Source of the DNA: Azonexus sp. | GTDB lineage: Bacteria > Pseudomonadota > Gammaproteobacteria > Burkholderiales > Rhodocyclaceae | Assembly (NCBI GenBank): GCA_017983615.1 | Contig: JAGOBB010000002.1 | Coordinates: 1 to 64,000 of the forward strand | Length of the DNA stretch: 64,000 nucleotides | Reading direction: 5' to 3' | Part shown: positions 54,601 to 64,000 of the stretch, in pieces | Layout of the letters: each line of letters begins with the position of its first letter | Position numbering within the stretch: the stretch's first letter is position 1 | The notes under the pieces: generated by a model | What the model saw: the letters and a program-made list of their open reading frames with translations, nothing else | Database searches by the model: none | What the model was told of the DNA's origin: nothing | Made by a program: the position numbers and the translations under genes

Positions 54601-55695
54601 ATGACCGCCAACCTGCTGGATTTCGATGGCGAAGGCCTGACTGCCTGGTTTGCCGAGCAGGGCGAAAAGCCCTTCCGCGCCCGCCAGGTGTTGCGCTGGA
54701 TTCATCGTTCCGGCGTGGCGGACTTCGATGCCATGACCGACATTGCCAAGAGCCTGCGCGAAAAGCTCAAGGCGAAGGCGGTCGTGGCGCCGCCGACGGT
54801 TGTCTCCGACAAGCTGTCGGACGATGGTACGCGGAAATTCCTGATTGACGTTGGCAACGGTAATGCCGTCGAAACGGTGTTCATACCCGAAGACGACCGC
54901 GGCACGCTGTGCATTTCGACGCAAGCCGGCTGCGCGCTTGATTGCGCCTTCTGTTCGACCGGTAAGCAGGGTTTCAACCGCAACCTGACGGTGGCGGAAA
55001 TCATTGGCCAGCTATGGCAGGCCAACCGCGCACTCGGTGCGGTCCACGGCGACGAACGTGTTATTTCCAACGTCGTCCTGATGGGCATGGGCGAACCACT
55101 CGCCAATTTCGAAAATTCTGTCGCCGCGCTCAAGCTGATGCTCGACGACAACGCCTACGGCCTGTCGCGCCGTCGTGTCACAGTTTCGACATCCGGTCTC
55201 GTCCCGGTCATGGACCGTCTGGGCGACGAATGTCCGGTGGCTCTGGCAGTGTCGCTGCATGCGCCAAACGATAAACTGCGTGACCAGATCGTGCCGATCA
55301 ACCAGAAATACCCGCTGAAAGAGCTGATGGCGGCTTGCCAGCGTTATCTGGACAAGGCGCCGCGCGATTTCATCACCTTCGAGTACATCATGCTCGACGG
55401 CATCAACGACAGCGATGCCCATGCCCGCGAATTGCTGGCACTGGTCAAGAACGTCCATTGCAAATTCAACCTGATTCCCTTTAACCCGTTCCCAGGCTCG
55501 CCGTTCAGGCGTTCGCCAGCGGAGCGGGTGCGCCGGTTTGCCGATATCCTGATGCAGGCCGGCATCGTCACCACGACGCGCAAGACACGTGGCGACGACA
55601 TCGATGCGGCCTGCGGCCAACTGGCCGGACAGGTCAAGGACAAGACCCGGCGGACCGCCGGACGAGTGATTCCCCTGATGGAGGCAAGTTCGTGA
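54601..55695 (+). CDS. rlmN: Dual-specificity 23S rRNA/tRNA adenine-C2 methyltransferase
   Basis: A 364-residue radical SAM enzyme that methylates A2503 of 23S rRNA and A37 of some tRNAs. The iron-sulfur motif [11 protein letters not shown] (near residue 110) and the N-terminal [16 protein letters not shown] are intact. The mechanistic Cys pair is completed by the C-terminal region ([19 protein letters not shown]). The stop overlaps the GTG start of pilW (GTGA). Confidence 0.96.
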   Translation: MTANLLDFDGEGLTAWFAEQGEKPFRARQVLRWIHRSGVADFDAMTDIAKSLREKLKAKAVVAPPTVVSDKLSDDGTRKFLIDVGNGNAVETVFIPEDDRGTLCISTQAGCALDCAFCSTGKQGFNRNLTVAEIIGQLWQANRALGAVHGDERVISNVVLMGMGEPLANFENSVAALKLMLDDNAYGLSRRRVTVSTSGLVPVMDRLGDECPVALAVSLHAPNDKLRDQIVPINQKYPLKELMAACQRYLDKAPRDFITFEYIMLDGINDSDAHARELLALVKNVHCKFNLIPFNPFPGSPFRRSPAERVRRFADILMQAGIVTTTRKTRGDDIDAACGQLAGQVKDKTRRTAGRVIPLMEASS

Positions 55696-56492
55696 AAGTC
55701 TGTTCGCTGAAGAACCTTATCGCAGGTACCTGCCTGGGTTTGTGCCTGTTGGCGGTTGCGCAGGCCCAAAGCAACTACAACCAGTCGTCAGGTGGTCAGG
55801 GCCAGAGCGTAGCCGACGCCCGTGAGCGGGCCAAGATTCACACCGAACTGGGCGCCATGTATTTTCAGCTTGGCAACAATGCTGTGGCGCTTGACGAGTT
55901 GCAGATCGCAATCAACTCCGACTCGAGCTATTTTCAGGCCTACAGTGTTCGAGGCCTGGTTCGGTTAGGGTTGAAGGAGTATGACAAGGCTGAGGACGAT
56001 TTTCGTCGCGCCCTGAATATTGCACCCAACGATCCTGAAGTGAACAACAACTACGGCTGGTTTCTCTGTCAGACCGGCAAGGAACGCCAGTCGATTGCCT
56101 ATTTCCTGAATGCGCTCAAGAGCCCACTCTATGAAACGCCGGATCGGGCCTACACCAATGCCGGGACTTGCGCCCTGAAGGCCGGTGACATGGAGGGGGC
56201 GCAGAATTACTTGCTGAAGGCATTGCAGCTATCTCGTGATGGCGGAGTGACGGCTCGACTTGAACTGGCCAAGCTGTTCTACCGGCGGGGAATTTTTGAG
56301 GAATCGAAGATCTATCTGAATGACGCGCTGAGAATGATGGAGCCGCCGACAGCGGATGCACTCTGGCTAGGCTTGCGTCTTGAGCGAAAATTGGGCAATC
56401 GGGGTGCGGAAAGTGGCTATGCCTCGCAATTGCGCAGCCGCTATCCATCATCCCCGGAGTATCAGGAATTCCTGAAGGGCAGTTTTGAATGA
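55692..56492 (+). CDS. pilW: Type IV pilus biogenesis TPR protein PilW/PilF
   Basis: A 266-residue protein with a signal peptide and tandem TPRs ([71 protein letters not shown]). PilF/PilW pilots the secretin PilQ to the outer membrane. Most homologs are lipoproteins; here the signal ends LLAVAQAQS without a good lipobox cysteine. It starts at GTG 55692, overlapping rlmN, and overlaps rodZ (ATGA). It is the second pilus-related locus in the window. Confidence 0.9.
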   Translation: MKVCSLKNLIAGTCLGLCLLAVAQAQSNYNQSSGGQGQSVADARERAKIHTELGAMYFQLGNNAVALDELQIAINSDSSYFQAYSVRGLVRLGLKEYDKAEDDFRRALNIAPNDPEVNNNYGWFLCQTGKERQSIAYFLNALKSPLYETPDRAYTNAGTCALKAGDMEGAQNYLLKALQLSRDGGVTARLELAKLFYRRGIFEESKIYLNDALRMMEPPTADALWLGLRLERKLGNRGAESGYASQLRSRYPSSPEYQEFLKGSFE

Positions 56493-57388
56493 GTGAGCAG
56501 GTCAATATCGAAAACGCAGTCGGAGACGATGGCGTCGTTGCTGAGGAAGTGCCGGTTGGCGAGCAGCTTCGTCTGGCACGCGAGGCGAGGGGGTTGCAGG
56601 TCGGTGACATCGCCCAGACACTCAAGCTTGGCGCAAGGCAGGTCGAGGCACTGGAGTGTGGCGATTGGTCTAGCCTGCCTGGGCAAACCTTTATCCGCGG
56701 CTTCGTGAGAAATTATGCACGCTTGGTTCAGGTTGATTCGGCTCCCTTGATGCTTCAGTTGACCAGCGTGCTGGAAAAACCGGCCGACAATCTGGCAGTG
56801 CAGGATGCGCGCCCGACGTCCATGCCCCATTCCGGGGGCGCCGGCTCCCGGCGTGATCGCTTGGTGGTGCTGATTGGTGCCGGCATGGTCGTGCTGGCCA
56901 CGCTGGTCTATGCCCTCATTCCGGCGGACCTTGGCATGTTGCGAGAGAGCGCGCAGGCGCTGCTAGATTCGCTGTCGCGTCAGGAAGCGCCTGTACCAGC
57001 ACCTGCTACGCCGGTAGTTGATCCGGTCTTTCCGCCAGGGGCAACGCCTCAGCAGATCATGAATCCCCAGGCACTGGCCCCTGCCGAGACAGCGGCCCCG
57101 GCCACCACTCCGCAATCCGAGACAGCGCCGGCAGCACTTCCCGGTGCGGCGGTGCCACAGATGCGTTTCCTGTTCGACAAGGATTCCTGGCTTGAAGTCA
57201 GAGATCGCGACAACAAGGTGGTTTTTTCGCAGCGTCTTCTGGCGGGTACAGAGCAGACCTTGTCCGGACAAGGTCCGTTGTCGGTGACCATAGGCTATGC
57301 ACCGGGCGTCAAGGTTTTCTGGCAAGGTCAGGCCGTCGACCTGGCGCCGCATACCAAGGGCGATGTGGCCCGTCTGGTCCTGGAGTAA
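56489..57388 (+). CDS. rodZ: RodZ-like helix-turn-helix membrane protein
   Basis: A 299-residue bitopic protein. A cytoplasmic helix-turn-helix (VGEQLRLAREARGLQVGDIAQTLKL, about 23-90) binds MreB. A membrane helix follows (VVLIGAGMVVLATLVYALI, about 125-145), then a Pro/Ala-rich linker and a periplasmic DUF4115 beta domain (MRFLFDKDSWLEVRDRDNKVVFS to the end). It links the MreB cytoskeleton to wall synthesis. It lies between pilW and ispG as in many proteobacteria. Confidence 0.92.
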   Translation: MSEQVNIENAVGDDGVVAEEVPVGEQLRLAREARGLQVGDIAQTLKLGARQVEALECGDWSSLPGQTFIRGFVRNYARLVQVDSAPLMLQLTSVLEKPADNLAVQDARPTSMPHSGGAGSRRDRLVVLIGAGMVVLATLVYALIPADLGMLRESAQALLDSLSRQEAPVPAPATPVVDPVFPPGATPQQIMNPQALAPAETAAPATTPQSETAPAALPGAAVPQMRFLFDKDSWLEVRDRDNKVVFSQRLLAGTEQTLSGQGPLSVTIGYAPGVKVFWQGQAVDLAPHTKGDVARLVLE

Positions 57389-57391
57389 GCC

Positions 57392-58621
57392 GTGAGTGCA
57401 GTGGAAAAACGGCCGACCCGGTCTTGTCTGGTCGGTCATGTACAGATCGGTGGCGATGCTCCGGTGGTTGTTCAGTCGATGACCAATACCGACACCGCTG
57501 ATTATCTCGCGACGGCCCTGCAAACCGCCGAGCTGGCGCGTGCCGGCTCAGAACTGGTGCGGATCACAGTCAATTCCCCGGAAGCGGCGGCGGCAGTGCC
57601 GAAGATTCGTGAGCACCTTGACCGGTTGAACTGCAATGTGCCGCTGATTGGAGATTTTCACTACAACGGGCATCGCCTGCTGACCGAGCATCCGGCTTGT
57701 GCCGAAGCGCTCGCCAAGTACCGGATTAACCCCGGCAATGTTGGCTTTGGCAAAAAAAAGGACGAGCAGTTCGCCCAGATGGTCGAGCTGGCTTGCAAGT
57801 ACGACAAACCGGTGCGTATCGGTGTCAACTGGGGCAGCCTTGACCAGGAATTGCTGGCGCGGATCATGGATGAAAATTCGCGCCTGCCGCAGCCTTTGGA
57901 TGCCACCGAGATGATGCGCCACGCGATGGTGACCTCGGCGCTCGAGTCGGCTGCCAAAGCGGAAGAGGTTGGCCTGGCTGGCGACAAGATCATCCTGTCG
58001 TGCAAGGTTTCCAGCGTCCAGGACCTGATCGCCATCTACCGTGAACTCTCAAAGCGAGCCAATTACGCGCTGCACCTCGGCTTGACCGAGGCCGGCATGG
58101 GCTCCAAGGGCATCGTCGCATCGACCGCAGCGCTGTCGGTGCTGCTGCAGGAGGGTATCGGCGACACCATCCGCGTTTCGCTGACTCCCGAACCCGGCGG
58201 TTCGCGTTCGCAGGAGGTCATCGTCGCCCAGGAGATACTGCAGACCATGGGTCTGCGCGCCTTCACTCCGATGGTTGCGGCCTGCCCCGGATGCGGCCGG
58301 ACGACCAGCACCTTTTTCCAGGAGCTGGCGGGGGAGGTGCAGGATTTCGTGCGCGCCAAGATGCCTGAGTGGAAGCTCAGGTATGACGGTGCCGAGAATA
58401 TGACGCTGGCCGTCATGGGCTGCATCGTCAACGGACCGGGCGAATCGAAGCATGCCAACATTGGCATCTCGTTGCCGGGTACTGGCGAAGCCCCTTCGGC
58501 ACCGGTCTACGAAGATGGTGTCAAGACGGTCACCCTCAAGGGCGACAATATCGCCAACGAATTCAAGCAGATCATCGAGCGCTATGTCGAGCGCACCTAT
58601 ACCAAGAAACTGAAGTCATGA
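57392..58621 (+). CDS. ispG: 4-hydroxy-3-methylbut-2-enyl diphosphate synthase
   Basis: A 409-residue iron-sulfur enzyme of the MEP isoprenoid pathway. [15 protein letters not shown] opens the TIM barrel. The cluster cysteines lie in ACPGCGRT and in [18 protein letters not shown], and the insertion typical of larger betaproteobacterial forms is present in part. Translation starts at GTG 57392, 3 nt after rodZ. Its stop overlaps hisS. Confidence 0.97.
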   Translation: MSAVEKRPTRSCLVGHVQIGGDAPVVVQSMTNTDTADYLATALQTAELARAGSELVRITVNSPEAAAAVPKIREHLDRLNCNVPLIGDFHYNGHRLLTEHPACAEALAKYRINPGNVGFGKKKDEQFAQMVELACKYDKPVRIGVNWGSLDQELLARIMDENSRLPQPLDATEMMRHAMVTSALESAAKAEEVGLAGDKIILSCKVSSVQDLIAIYRELSKRANYALHLGLTEAGMGSKGIVASTAALSVLLQEGIGDTIRVSLTPEPGGSRSQEVIVAQEILQTMGLRAFTPMVAACPGCGRTTSTFFQELAGEVQDFVRAKMPEWKLRYDGAENMTLAVMGCIVNGPGESKHANIGISLPGTGEAPSAPVYEDGVKTVTLKGDNIANEFKQIIERYVERTYTKKLKS

Positions 58622-59907
58622 GTCAAACCTTGCAAGCCGTCCGCGGGATGAACGATGTCCTGCCGGAGGAAGCCGAGTTCTGGGAGTTGTTCGAGGACAC
58701 GATCCGTTCGTGGCTGAAGGGCTACGGCTATCGGCCGATCCGCATGCCCATCGTCGAGCCGACGCCCCTGTTCAAGCGTGCCATCGGCGAAGTGACAGAC
58801 ATCGTCGAAAAGGAAATGTATTCCTTCATCGACGGTCTGAACGGCGAAGCGCTGACGCTGCGTCCGGAAGGTACGGCCGGATGTGTGCGGGCCGTCATCG
58901 AACACAACCTGGCAGCCCGCCAGACCCAGCGCCTGTACTACCTCGGCCAGATGTTCCGCCACGAACGTCCGCAAAAGGGACGGTACCGGCAGTTTCATCA
59001 GGTTGGCGTCGAGTCGTTCGGTATGGCCGGACCAGATATCGATGCAGAAATGATCCTGATGGGCGCCCGTCTGTGGACCGATCTTGGCCTCGAGGGCATC
59101 GAACTGCAGCTCAACAGCCTGGGCCAGTCAGACGAACGCGCCCAGCACCGCGCGGCGCTGATTGCCTATTTCGAGGAAAATGCGGAAATCCTCGATGAGG
59201 ATGCCAAGCGCCGCCTGCATACCAATCCGCTCCGAATCCTTGATACCAAAAATCCGGCGATGCAGGATCTGTGTGCTACCGCACCGAAGCTGATCGACTA
59301 TCTCGGCGCCGAGTCGCTGGCTCATTTCGAAGGGGTCCAGCGCGTGCTGCGCGATGCCGGTGTTCCCTTTACGATTAACCCGCGTCTGGTGCGAGGCCTC
59401 GATTACTACAACCTGACCGTCTTCGAGTGGGTGACCGACAGGCTCGGTGCTCAGGGTACGGTTTGCGCCGGCGGGCGCTACGATGGCCTGGTCGAGCAAC
59501 TGGGCGGCAAGGCAACACCGGCCTGCGGCTTTGCAATGGGCGTCGAACGGCTGATTGCACTGATCAAGGAATCCGGCGGCGAGCCGGCGGCGCCGGCACC
59601 CGATGTCTACCTCGTGCATCAGGGCGACGCGGCATCGCGTCTGGCTTTCCGCGTCGCTGAAGGCTTGCGCGACCAGGGGATCAACGTATTGCAGCATTGT
59701 GGCGGCGGCAGCTTCAAGTCGCAAATGAAGAAAGCCGATGGTAGCGGCGCGACCTTTGCCGTGATCATCGGCGACGACGAAGCCGAGACTGGCAAGGCAC
59801 AGCTAAAGCCCTTGCGCGAGGAAGGTTCGGCGCAACTGAAACTGAGAATCGATGACCTGGCTGAAGCCATCATCGGACAACTGATTGATTTGGACGAAGA
59901 GGAATAA
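58618..59907 (+). CDS. hisS: Histidyl-tRNA synthetase
   Basis: A 429-residue class II synthetase. Motif 2 is in [22 protein letters not shown]. The histidine-specific [15 protein letters not shown] and [12 protein letters not shown] and the C-terminal anticodon domain ([22 protein letters not shown]) are all present. It overlaps ispG by ATGA; the yfgM-like gene follows 2 nt after its stop. Confidence 0.97.
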   Translation: MSQTLQAVRGMNDVLPEEAEFWELFEDTIRSWLKGYGYRPIRMPIVEPTPLFKRAIGEVTDIVEKEMYSFIDGLNGEALTLRPEGTAGCVRAVIEHNLAARQTQRLYYLGQMFRHERPQKGRYRQFHQVGVESFGMAGPDIDAEMILMGARLWTDLGLEGIELQLNSLGQSDERAQHRAALIAYFEENAEILDEDAKRRLHTNPLRILDTKNPAMQDLCATAPKLIDYLGAESLAHFEGVQRVLRDAGVPFTINPRLVRGLDYYNLTVFEWVTDRLGAQGTVCAGGRYDGLVEQLGGKATPACGFAMGVERLIALIKESGGEPAAPAPDVYLVHQGDAASRLAFRVAEGLRDQGINVLQHCGGGSFKSQMKKADGSGATFAVIIGDDEAETGKAQLKPLREEGSAQLKLRIDDLAEAIIGQLIDLDEEE

Positions 59908-59909
59908 GC

Positions 59910-60548
59910 ATGGCGCACTACGACCTCGAAGAGCAGGAACAGATAGACACCCTGAAAACCTGGTGGAAAATGTACGGCAATCTCGTGACCGGCGTGGTGG
60001 TCGCGGCATCGCTGGGCGTCGTCGGGTGGCAGGGCTGGAACTGGTACCAGTCCGGACAGTCCGGCAAGGCGGCTGCGATTTACGGCGTGCTCGAACAGGC
60101 GGCGGGGGCCGGTGATGCACAGAAGGTCAAGGCTGCAGCAGGTGAGCTGGCCGAAAAGTTTGGCGGTACGGCCTACGCCTCGCTCGGCGCAATGCTCGCT
60201 GCCAAGCAGTCCTTTGACGCGGGCGATCTGAAGACAGCCAAGACCCAGCTGAGCTGGGTCGCCGAAAACGGCAAGGACGAAATCCGGGATCTGGCCCGTC
60301 TGCGTCTGGCTGCCGTACAACTCGACGAGCAGGCCTACGACGATGCGCTCAAACAACTCGATGCCAAGCATGCGCCGGCACTTGACGTACGTTTCCTGGA
60401 ATTGAAGGGCGATGTCCTGAGTGCTCAGGCCAAAAATGCTGAAGCGCGCGCCGCCTACAAGGCCGCACTGGACAAGATGACCGACAAGCCCGGAGCCGGG
60501 CGCGAACTGCTTCAGCAGAAGCTTGACAGCCTTGGCGAGGCTGCCTGA
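59910..60548 (+). CDS. YfgM-like inner-membrane TPR protein
   Basis: A 212-residue protein with a short cytoplasmic N-terminus (LEEQEQIDTLKTWWKMYGN), one membrane helix (LVTGVVVAASLGVVGWQGWNW) and a periplasmic TPR-like region. This matches YfgM/UPF0070, an ancillary SecYEG-associated chaperone. Its position between hisS and bamB is the conserved family context. The stop shares one base with the bamB start (TGATG). Confidence 0.9.
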   Translation: MAHYDLEEQEQIDTLKTWWKMYGNLVTGVVVAASLGVVGWQGWNWYQSGQSGKAAAIYGVLEQAAGAGDAQKVKAAAGELAEKFGGTAYASLGAMLAAKQSFDAGDLKTAKTQLSWVAENGKDEIRDLARLRLAAVQLDEQAYDDALKQLDAKHAPALDVRFLELKGDVLSAQAKNAEARAAYKAALDKMTDKPGAGRELLQQKLDSLGEAA

Positions 60549-61708
60549 TGTCTCGCCAGTTGCTAGCCCTTTTTGCTGCAGCAGGCTTGTTGCTGGGTGG
60601 CTGCGCTACGGTGTCGGATACGTTTGATTCGATCAATCCGTTTGCCAGTTCAGGCCCGAAAATGGCCCCTTTACCAGCCCTCACCGTAGCATCCGAGGTC
60701 AGCGTGCAGTGGTCGGCCAGCATCGGCAAGGCTGGCGACTATACGTTCACGCCGGCCGTCGTGGACAAGAAGGTTTTCGTTGCCGGCCATAACGGAACGA
60801 TCAGCCGGCTTGAAGATGGCAAGGTGGTCTGGAAAATCGATGCCGGTCAGCCACTGTCAGCGGGGGTTGGTGCCAACGCCCGTTTGGTCGTGGTCGGTAC
60901 GCCCAAGGGCGAAGTCTTGGCTTTTTCAGCCGATGACGGCAAGCCCCTATGGAAGGCGCGTGTCTCGAGCGAAGTTTTGGCCGCGCCTGTGGTTGGCGAA
61001 GATGGTGTTGCGGTAAAGAGTGGTGACAATCAGGTCTTCCTTTTTGATGCCGGTGACGGCGGGCGCAAGTGGGTCTATCAGCGGGCAACCCCGCCGCTGT
61101 CGGTGCGCGGTGCCGGTTCTCCTGTGTTTGCCGACCGCTATCTTTTTGTCGGGTATCCCGGTGGCAAGCTGGTAGCGCTGTCGCTGCAAAATGGCGCTCC
61201 GGTCTGGGAAGGGGCAGTTGCCTTGCCCAAGGGCGCTACCGAGCTTGATCGCGTTGCTGACATTGTTGCTTCGCCAATCGTAGATGGACGTCTGATCTGC
61301 GCTGTGGCCTTCCAGGGCCGTGTCGCCTGTTTCGATATGGGGCAGGGCGGAGCCATGACCTGGTCCAAGGATATTTCCTCGGTCGCCGGTCTGGCCATGG
61401 ATGCACGCTACCTGTTTGTGGCAGATGACAAAGGGGTCGTGCATGCCCTGGACCGTTCTTCAGGCAGTAGCCTGTGGAAGCAGGACAAGTTGAAAAACCG
61501 TCGCCTTTCGGCACCGGTAGTTCGTCGCGGGCTGGTTGCCGTGGCCGATGCGGAGGGCATCGTACACTTCCTTTCACGTGAAGATGGTAGCTTTTCAGCG
61601 CGCCAAAAAACCGATGGCACGCCGGTTCGCGCGCCTCTACAAATGCTCGGCTCAGCCCTGCTGGTGCAGACCACCGGCGGCAGCGTGAGTGCAATCGAGG
61701 CGCAATGA
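60548..61708 (+). CDS. bamB: Outer membrane protein assembly factor BamB
   Basis: A 386-residue lipoprotein with lipobox LLLGGCAT (Cys near 19) and an eight-bladed beta-propeller of PQQ-like repeats ([54 protein letters not shown]). It is a Bam complex subunit at the outer membrane. The linker after the lipid Cys ([12 protein letters not shown]) is encoded by a USS-like element. The stop overlaps the der start (ATGA). Confidence 0.95.
   Translation: MSRQLLALFAAAGLLLGGCATVSDTFDSINPFASSGPKMAPLPALTVASEVSVQWSASIGKAGDYTFTPAVVDKKVFVAGHNGTISRLEDGKVVWKIDAGQPLSAGVGANARLVVVGTPKGEVLAFSADDGKPLWKARVSSEVLAAPVVGEDGVAVKSGDNQVFLFDAGDGGRKWVYQRATPPLSVRGAGSPVFADRYLFVGYPGGKLVALSLQNGAPVWEGAVALPKGATELDRVADIVASPIVDGRLICAVAFQGRVACFDMGQGGAMTWSKDISSVAGLAMDARYLFVADDKGVVHALDRSSGSSLWKQDKLKNRRLSAPVVRRGLVAVADAEGIVHFLSREDGSFSARQKTDGTPVRAPLQMLGSALLVQTTGGSVSAIEAQ
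60660..60693 (-). repeat. USS-like element, copy 14, in bamB
   Basis: On the minus strand, GATGCTACGGT is followed by TAAA at +19 to +22 and ATTTT at +29 to +33, so both tracts are in register. It encodes the flexible linker of the BamB lipoprotein. Confidence 0.75.
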
Positions 61709-63036
61709 AACCTACGCTAGTCCTGGTTGGCCGTCCCAATGTCGGCAAGTCCACTCTTTTCAACCGACTGACCAAGTCGCGCGACGCCATTGTCGCCGAT
61801 ATGCCCGGCCTGACGCGTGATCGTCATTACGGTCACGGCAAGCTGGGAAAGAAGCCTTATCTGGTCGTCGATACCGGCGGTTTCGAACCGCTGGTCAAGG
61901 AGGGCATCCTGCACGAGATGGCACGCCAGACCGAGCAGGCAATTGCCGAAGCGGATGCTGTCATTTTCGTCGTTGACGGCCGCAGCGGTTTAACGCCTCA
62001 CGACAAGGAAATTGCCAACAAGCTGCGCCGCATCGATCGGCCGGTGTTCGTCGCGGTTAACAAGGCCGAAGGCATGAATTCCGGCATGGTTGAGGCCGAT
62101 TTCCATGAACTGGGGCTCGGCGAACCCAATGCCATTTCTGCCGCCCATGGCGAAGGCGTGCGCGGCTTGGTCGAACTGGCGCTGGAAAGCTTTCCCGAGC
62201 CTGAAGACGACGAATGGCACTCCGATGCCGTGCGTGTTGCGATTGTTGGGCGCCCCAACGTCGGCAAGTCTACGTTGATCAACACGTTGCTCGGCGAGGA
62301 GCGCGTCATTGCCTTTGATGCGCCGGGCACCACCCGCGACTCGATCGAGATCGATTTTGAAAAGGGCGGCCGGAAATACGTGCTCGTCGACACCGCAGGT
62401 ATGCGCAAGCGGGGCAAGGTCTTCGAGGCCATTGAGAAGTTTTCTGTGGTCAAGACCCTGCAGTCGATCGAAGATGCCAACGTGGTCATCCTGATGGTCG
62501 ATGCCCAGGCCGATGTCTCCGATCAGGATGCTCACATTGCCGACTTCGTCGTCCAAAGCGGCCGCGCTCTGGTCGTTGCAGTCAACAAGTGGGACGGCCT
62601 TGATTCCTACGTCCGTGAGCAGACCCGCCAGATTCTGCAGCGCAAGCTGAAATTCCTGGATTTTGCCAAGTTCCATTTTATTTCGGCGCGCGACAACATC
62701 GGTCTCGACAACCTGTTCCGTTCGGTGGATGCCGCTTATGCCGCCGCCATGGCCAAGCTGACCACGCCGCGCCTGACCCGGGTGCTGATCGACGCGGTGG
62801 CCAAGCAGGCACCGGCAAAACATGGCCTGTTCCGGCCCAAGCCGCGCTATGCCCACCAGGGTGGGTCGAATCCGCCGATCGTCGTCGTCCATGGTAGTGC
62901 CGTCGAGCACATCACCGAAAGCTATCGCCGTTACCTCGAGCACACCTTCCGCGAAGCCTTCAAATTACAGGGAACGCCGTTGCGAATTCAGTTTGTCTCA
63001 GGAAAGAACCCGTTCGCCGACAAAGACAAGAAATAA
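61705..63036 (+). CDS. der: Ribosome biogenesis GTPase Der
   Basis: A 443-residue protein with two tandem GTPase domains. The first has [14 protein letters not shown] (near 8) and DTGGFEP; the second has [20 protein letters not shown] (near 181), [11 protein letters not shown] and NKWD. A KH-like C-terminal domain follows ([31 protein letters not shown]). It is needed for 50S assembly. The gene closes the ispG-der run; hfq has its own promoter. Confidence 0.97.
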   Translation: MKPTLVLVGRPNVGKSTLFNRLTKSRDAIVADMPGLTRDRHYGHGKLGKKPYLVVDTGGFEPLVKEGILHEMARQTEQAIAEADAVIFVVDGRSGLTPHDKEIANKLRRIDRPVFVAVNKAEGMNSGMVEADFHELGLGEPNAISAAHGEGVRGLVELALESFPEPEDDEWHSDAVRVAIVGRPNVGKSTLINTLLGEERVIAFDAPGTTRDSIEIDFEKGGRKYVLVDTAGMRKRGKVFEAIEKFSVVKTLQSIEDANVVILMVDAQADVSDQDAHIADFVVQSGRALVVAVNKWDGLDSYVREQTRQILQRKLKFLDFAKFHFISARDNIGLDNLFRSVDAAYAAAMAKLTTPRLTRVLIDAVAKQAPAKHGLFRPKPRYAHQGGSNPPIVVVHGSAVEHITESYRRYLEHTFREAFKLQGTPLRIQFVSGKNPFADKDKK

Positions 63037-63048
63037 TCTGCAAATTTT

Positions 63049-63078
63049 TTGGCATCACCCCCCAAATTTGGGTACATT
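63049..63078 (+). promoter_or_regulatory. Candidate sigma-70 promoter of hfq with an internal palindrome
   Basis: TTGGCA (63049-63054) and TACATT (63073-63078) are spaced 18 bp. The 12-bp perfect palindrome CCCAAATTTGGG (63061-63072) fills the spacer and could be an operator. A transcript would start about 85 nt before hfq would need; the actual leader would be roughly 30 nt. Confidence 0.5.
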
Positions 63079-63116
63079 AGGACCCTCATAACAACTACCA
63101 CCATGGAGTCCACACC

Positions 63117-63353
63117 ATGAGCAACAAAGGGCAACTTTTACAAGACCCCTTCCTCAACGCTCTCCGTCGCGAGCATGTTCCGGTCTCGATTTATCTGGTA
63201 AACGGGATCAAATTGCAGGGCCAGGTCGAGTCCTTCGATCAGTATGTCGTGCTGCTAAAAAATACCGTTACCCAGATGGTTTACAAGCACGCCATTTCGA
63301 CGGTCGTCCCGGCGCGTCCGGTCAACCTGCAGCAGGAACAGGCTGCGGAATAA
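63117..63353 (+). CDS. hfq: RNA chaperone Hfq
   Basis: A 78-residue Sm-like protein. [36 protein letters not shown] carries the Sm1 motif; the Sm2 motif is in [11 protein letters not shown]. The distal-face and proximal-face residues look intact, and the C-terminal tail is short as in betaproteobacteria. It pairs small RNAs with mRNAs. hflX follows 63 nt later. Confidence 0.97.
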   Translation: MSNKGQLLQDPFLNALRREHVPVSIYLVNGIKLQGQVESFDQYVVLLKNTVTQMVYKHAISTVVPARPVNLQQEQAAE

Positions 63354-63416
63354 TCGATTCCTGTTCAGCGACCCGCCCGAGTGGCGGGGGCGCACTTCTC
63401 ACTCCCGGAAACACCC

Positions 63417-64000
63417 ATGATTGAACGACCCGCCGCCGGAGAACGCGCGGTGATCGTTCAACTTGATTTCGGCCAGTTTGATCTCGAAGATCAACTGGAA
63501 GAAGTCAGGCTGCTCACCGAATCGGCAGGCGGAACGGTCGTGGCGGAAGTGGGCGGGCCCCGGCAGAGCCCCGATCCAAAGACCTTTGCCGGCAAGGGCA
63601 AGGTCGAGGAAATCCGGGCGATGATTGCCGCGACCGATGCCGATCTGGTGATTTTCAACCATGAATTGTCACCAGCTCAGCAGCGCAATCTTGAGCGTTC
63701 GCTACAGTGTAGGGTGATTGACCGGACCAGCCTGATTCTAGATATCTTTGCGCTTCGGGCGTCCAGTGCCGAGGGCAAGTTGCAGGTCGAACTGGCACAG
63801 CTCGAACATCTCTCGACCCGCTTGGTCCGTGGCTGGACCCACCTGGAGCGTCAGCGGGGCGGCATCGGCATGCGTGGCCCGGGTGAAAAGCAGTTGGAAA
63901 CTGACCGCCGCCTACTTGGCAATCGCGTCAAATTGTTGAAGGAGCGGCTAGCCAAGTTGTCCCGCCAGCGCGGAGTTCAGCGCAAGGCGCGAATGCGCGG
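63417..64000 (+). CDS. hflX: GTPase HflX, 3' end outside window
   Basis: The first 194 residues are present. The N-terminal HflX domain is clear: AGKGKVEEIRAMIAATDADLVIFNHELSPAQQRNLE, VIDRTSLILDIFALRASSAEGKLQVELAQL, and RGGIGMRGPGEKQLETDRR. The GTPase domain lies beyond the right edge. HflX splits stalled or hibernating ribosomes. The hfq-hflX order is the usual proteobacterial one. Confidence 0.95.
   Translation, partial: MIERPAAGERAVIVQLDFGQFDLEDQLEEVRLLTESAGGTVVAEVGGPRQSPDPKTFAGKGKVEEIRAMIAATDADLVIFNHELSPAQQRNLERSLQCRVIDRTSLILDIFALRASSAEGKLQVELAQLEHLSTRLVRGWTHLERQRGGIGMRGPGEKQLETDRRLLGNRVKLLKERLAKLSRQRGVQRKARMR

Noticed and set aside
60603-60617. GCGCTACGGTGTCGG in the BamB lipobox region as a further USS-like copy
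   Set aside because: The first core base differs and the A/T tracts are not in register; ATV codons alone can explain it.
63371-63392. GC hairpin after hfq
   Set aside because: No T-run, and hfq and hflX are normally cotranscribed, so it is not called as a terminator.

Overview
The window reads as chromosomal DNA of a GC-rich betaproteobacterium, most likely a Rhodocyclales (Dechloromonas/Azonexus-like) organism. This rests on gene order (ndk-rlmN-pilW-rodZ-ispG-hisS-yfgM-bamB-der-hfq-hflX; trxA-rho-rpmE), many signalling proteins, a phasin, an FNR/DNR-type regulator and a DctSR/DctA/DctPQM uptake system. That placement is inferred from family knowledge, since no search could be run. No tRNA, rRNA, CRISPR array, insertion sequence or prophage was seen.

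Layout: 0-1 kb, type IV (pseudo)pilin genes on the minus strand. 1-12 kb, housekeeping: rpsT, an orphan ParA, argD-argF-argG, ppnP, yajQ, a Nudix hydrolase, a CobD/CbiB-like membrane protein and a thiolase. 12-16.2 kb, a FIST sensor with a PAS-GGDEF-EAL protein. 16.5-18.9 kb, first ATP-grasp/alpha-E cassette. 19-24.6 kb, phasin, flavoproteins, a cytochrome c'-like lipoprotein and a DNR-type regulator. 24.7-31.7 kb, second, larger cassette (transglutaminase/DUF2126, fused ATP-grasp-alpha-E, second transglutaminase). 32.9-38.8 kb, a giant hybrid histidine kinase and an HD-GYP response regulator. 39-45.8 kb, rsgA, a cytochrome c, an M48 protease, orn, an ArnT-like glycosyltransferase, rpmE, rho, trxA. 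45.9-53.3 kb, C4-dicarboxylate sensing and uptake. 53.4-64 kb, a dense housekeeping operon ending in hfq and hflX.

Two signals stand out. First, the 9-mer TGCTACGGT occurs exactly 13 times on both strands where about 0.5 is expected by chance. In nearly every copy it is followed by two A/T tracts at +17 to +22 and +28 to +32, one helical turn apart. This is the architecture of the Pasteurellaceae DNA uptake sequence, so it is a candidate uptake (or other genome-wide recognition) sequence; copies lie in intergenic regions and in frame inside proteins. Second, both ATP-grasp/alpha-E cassettes are preceded by an NtrC-like dyad about 100 bp upstream of a GG-N10-GC sigma-54-type promoter. This predicts that an incompletely understood peptide ligation/modification system is switched on by nitrogen limitation. 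Smaller signals include a shared inverted repeat in front of dctA and dctP, FNR and PhaR-like sites at phasin and dnr, a perfect 24-bp palindrome beside the orphan parA, and a histone H1-like tail on ArgG.
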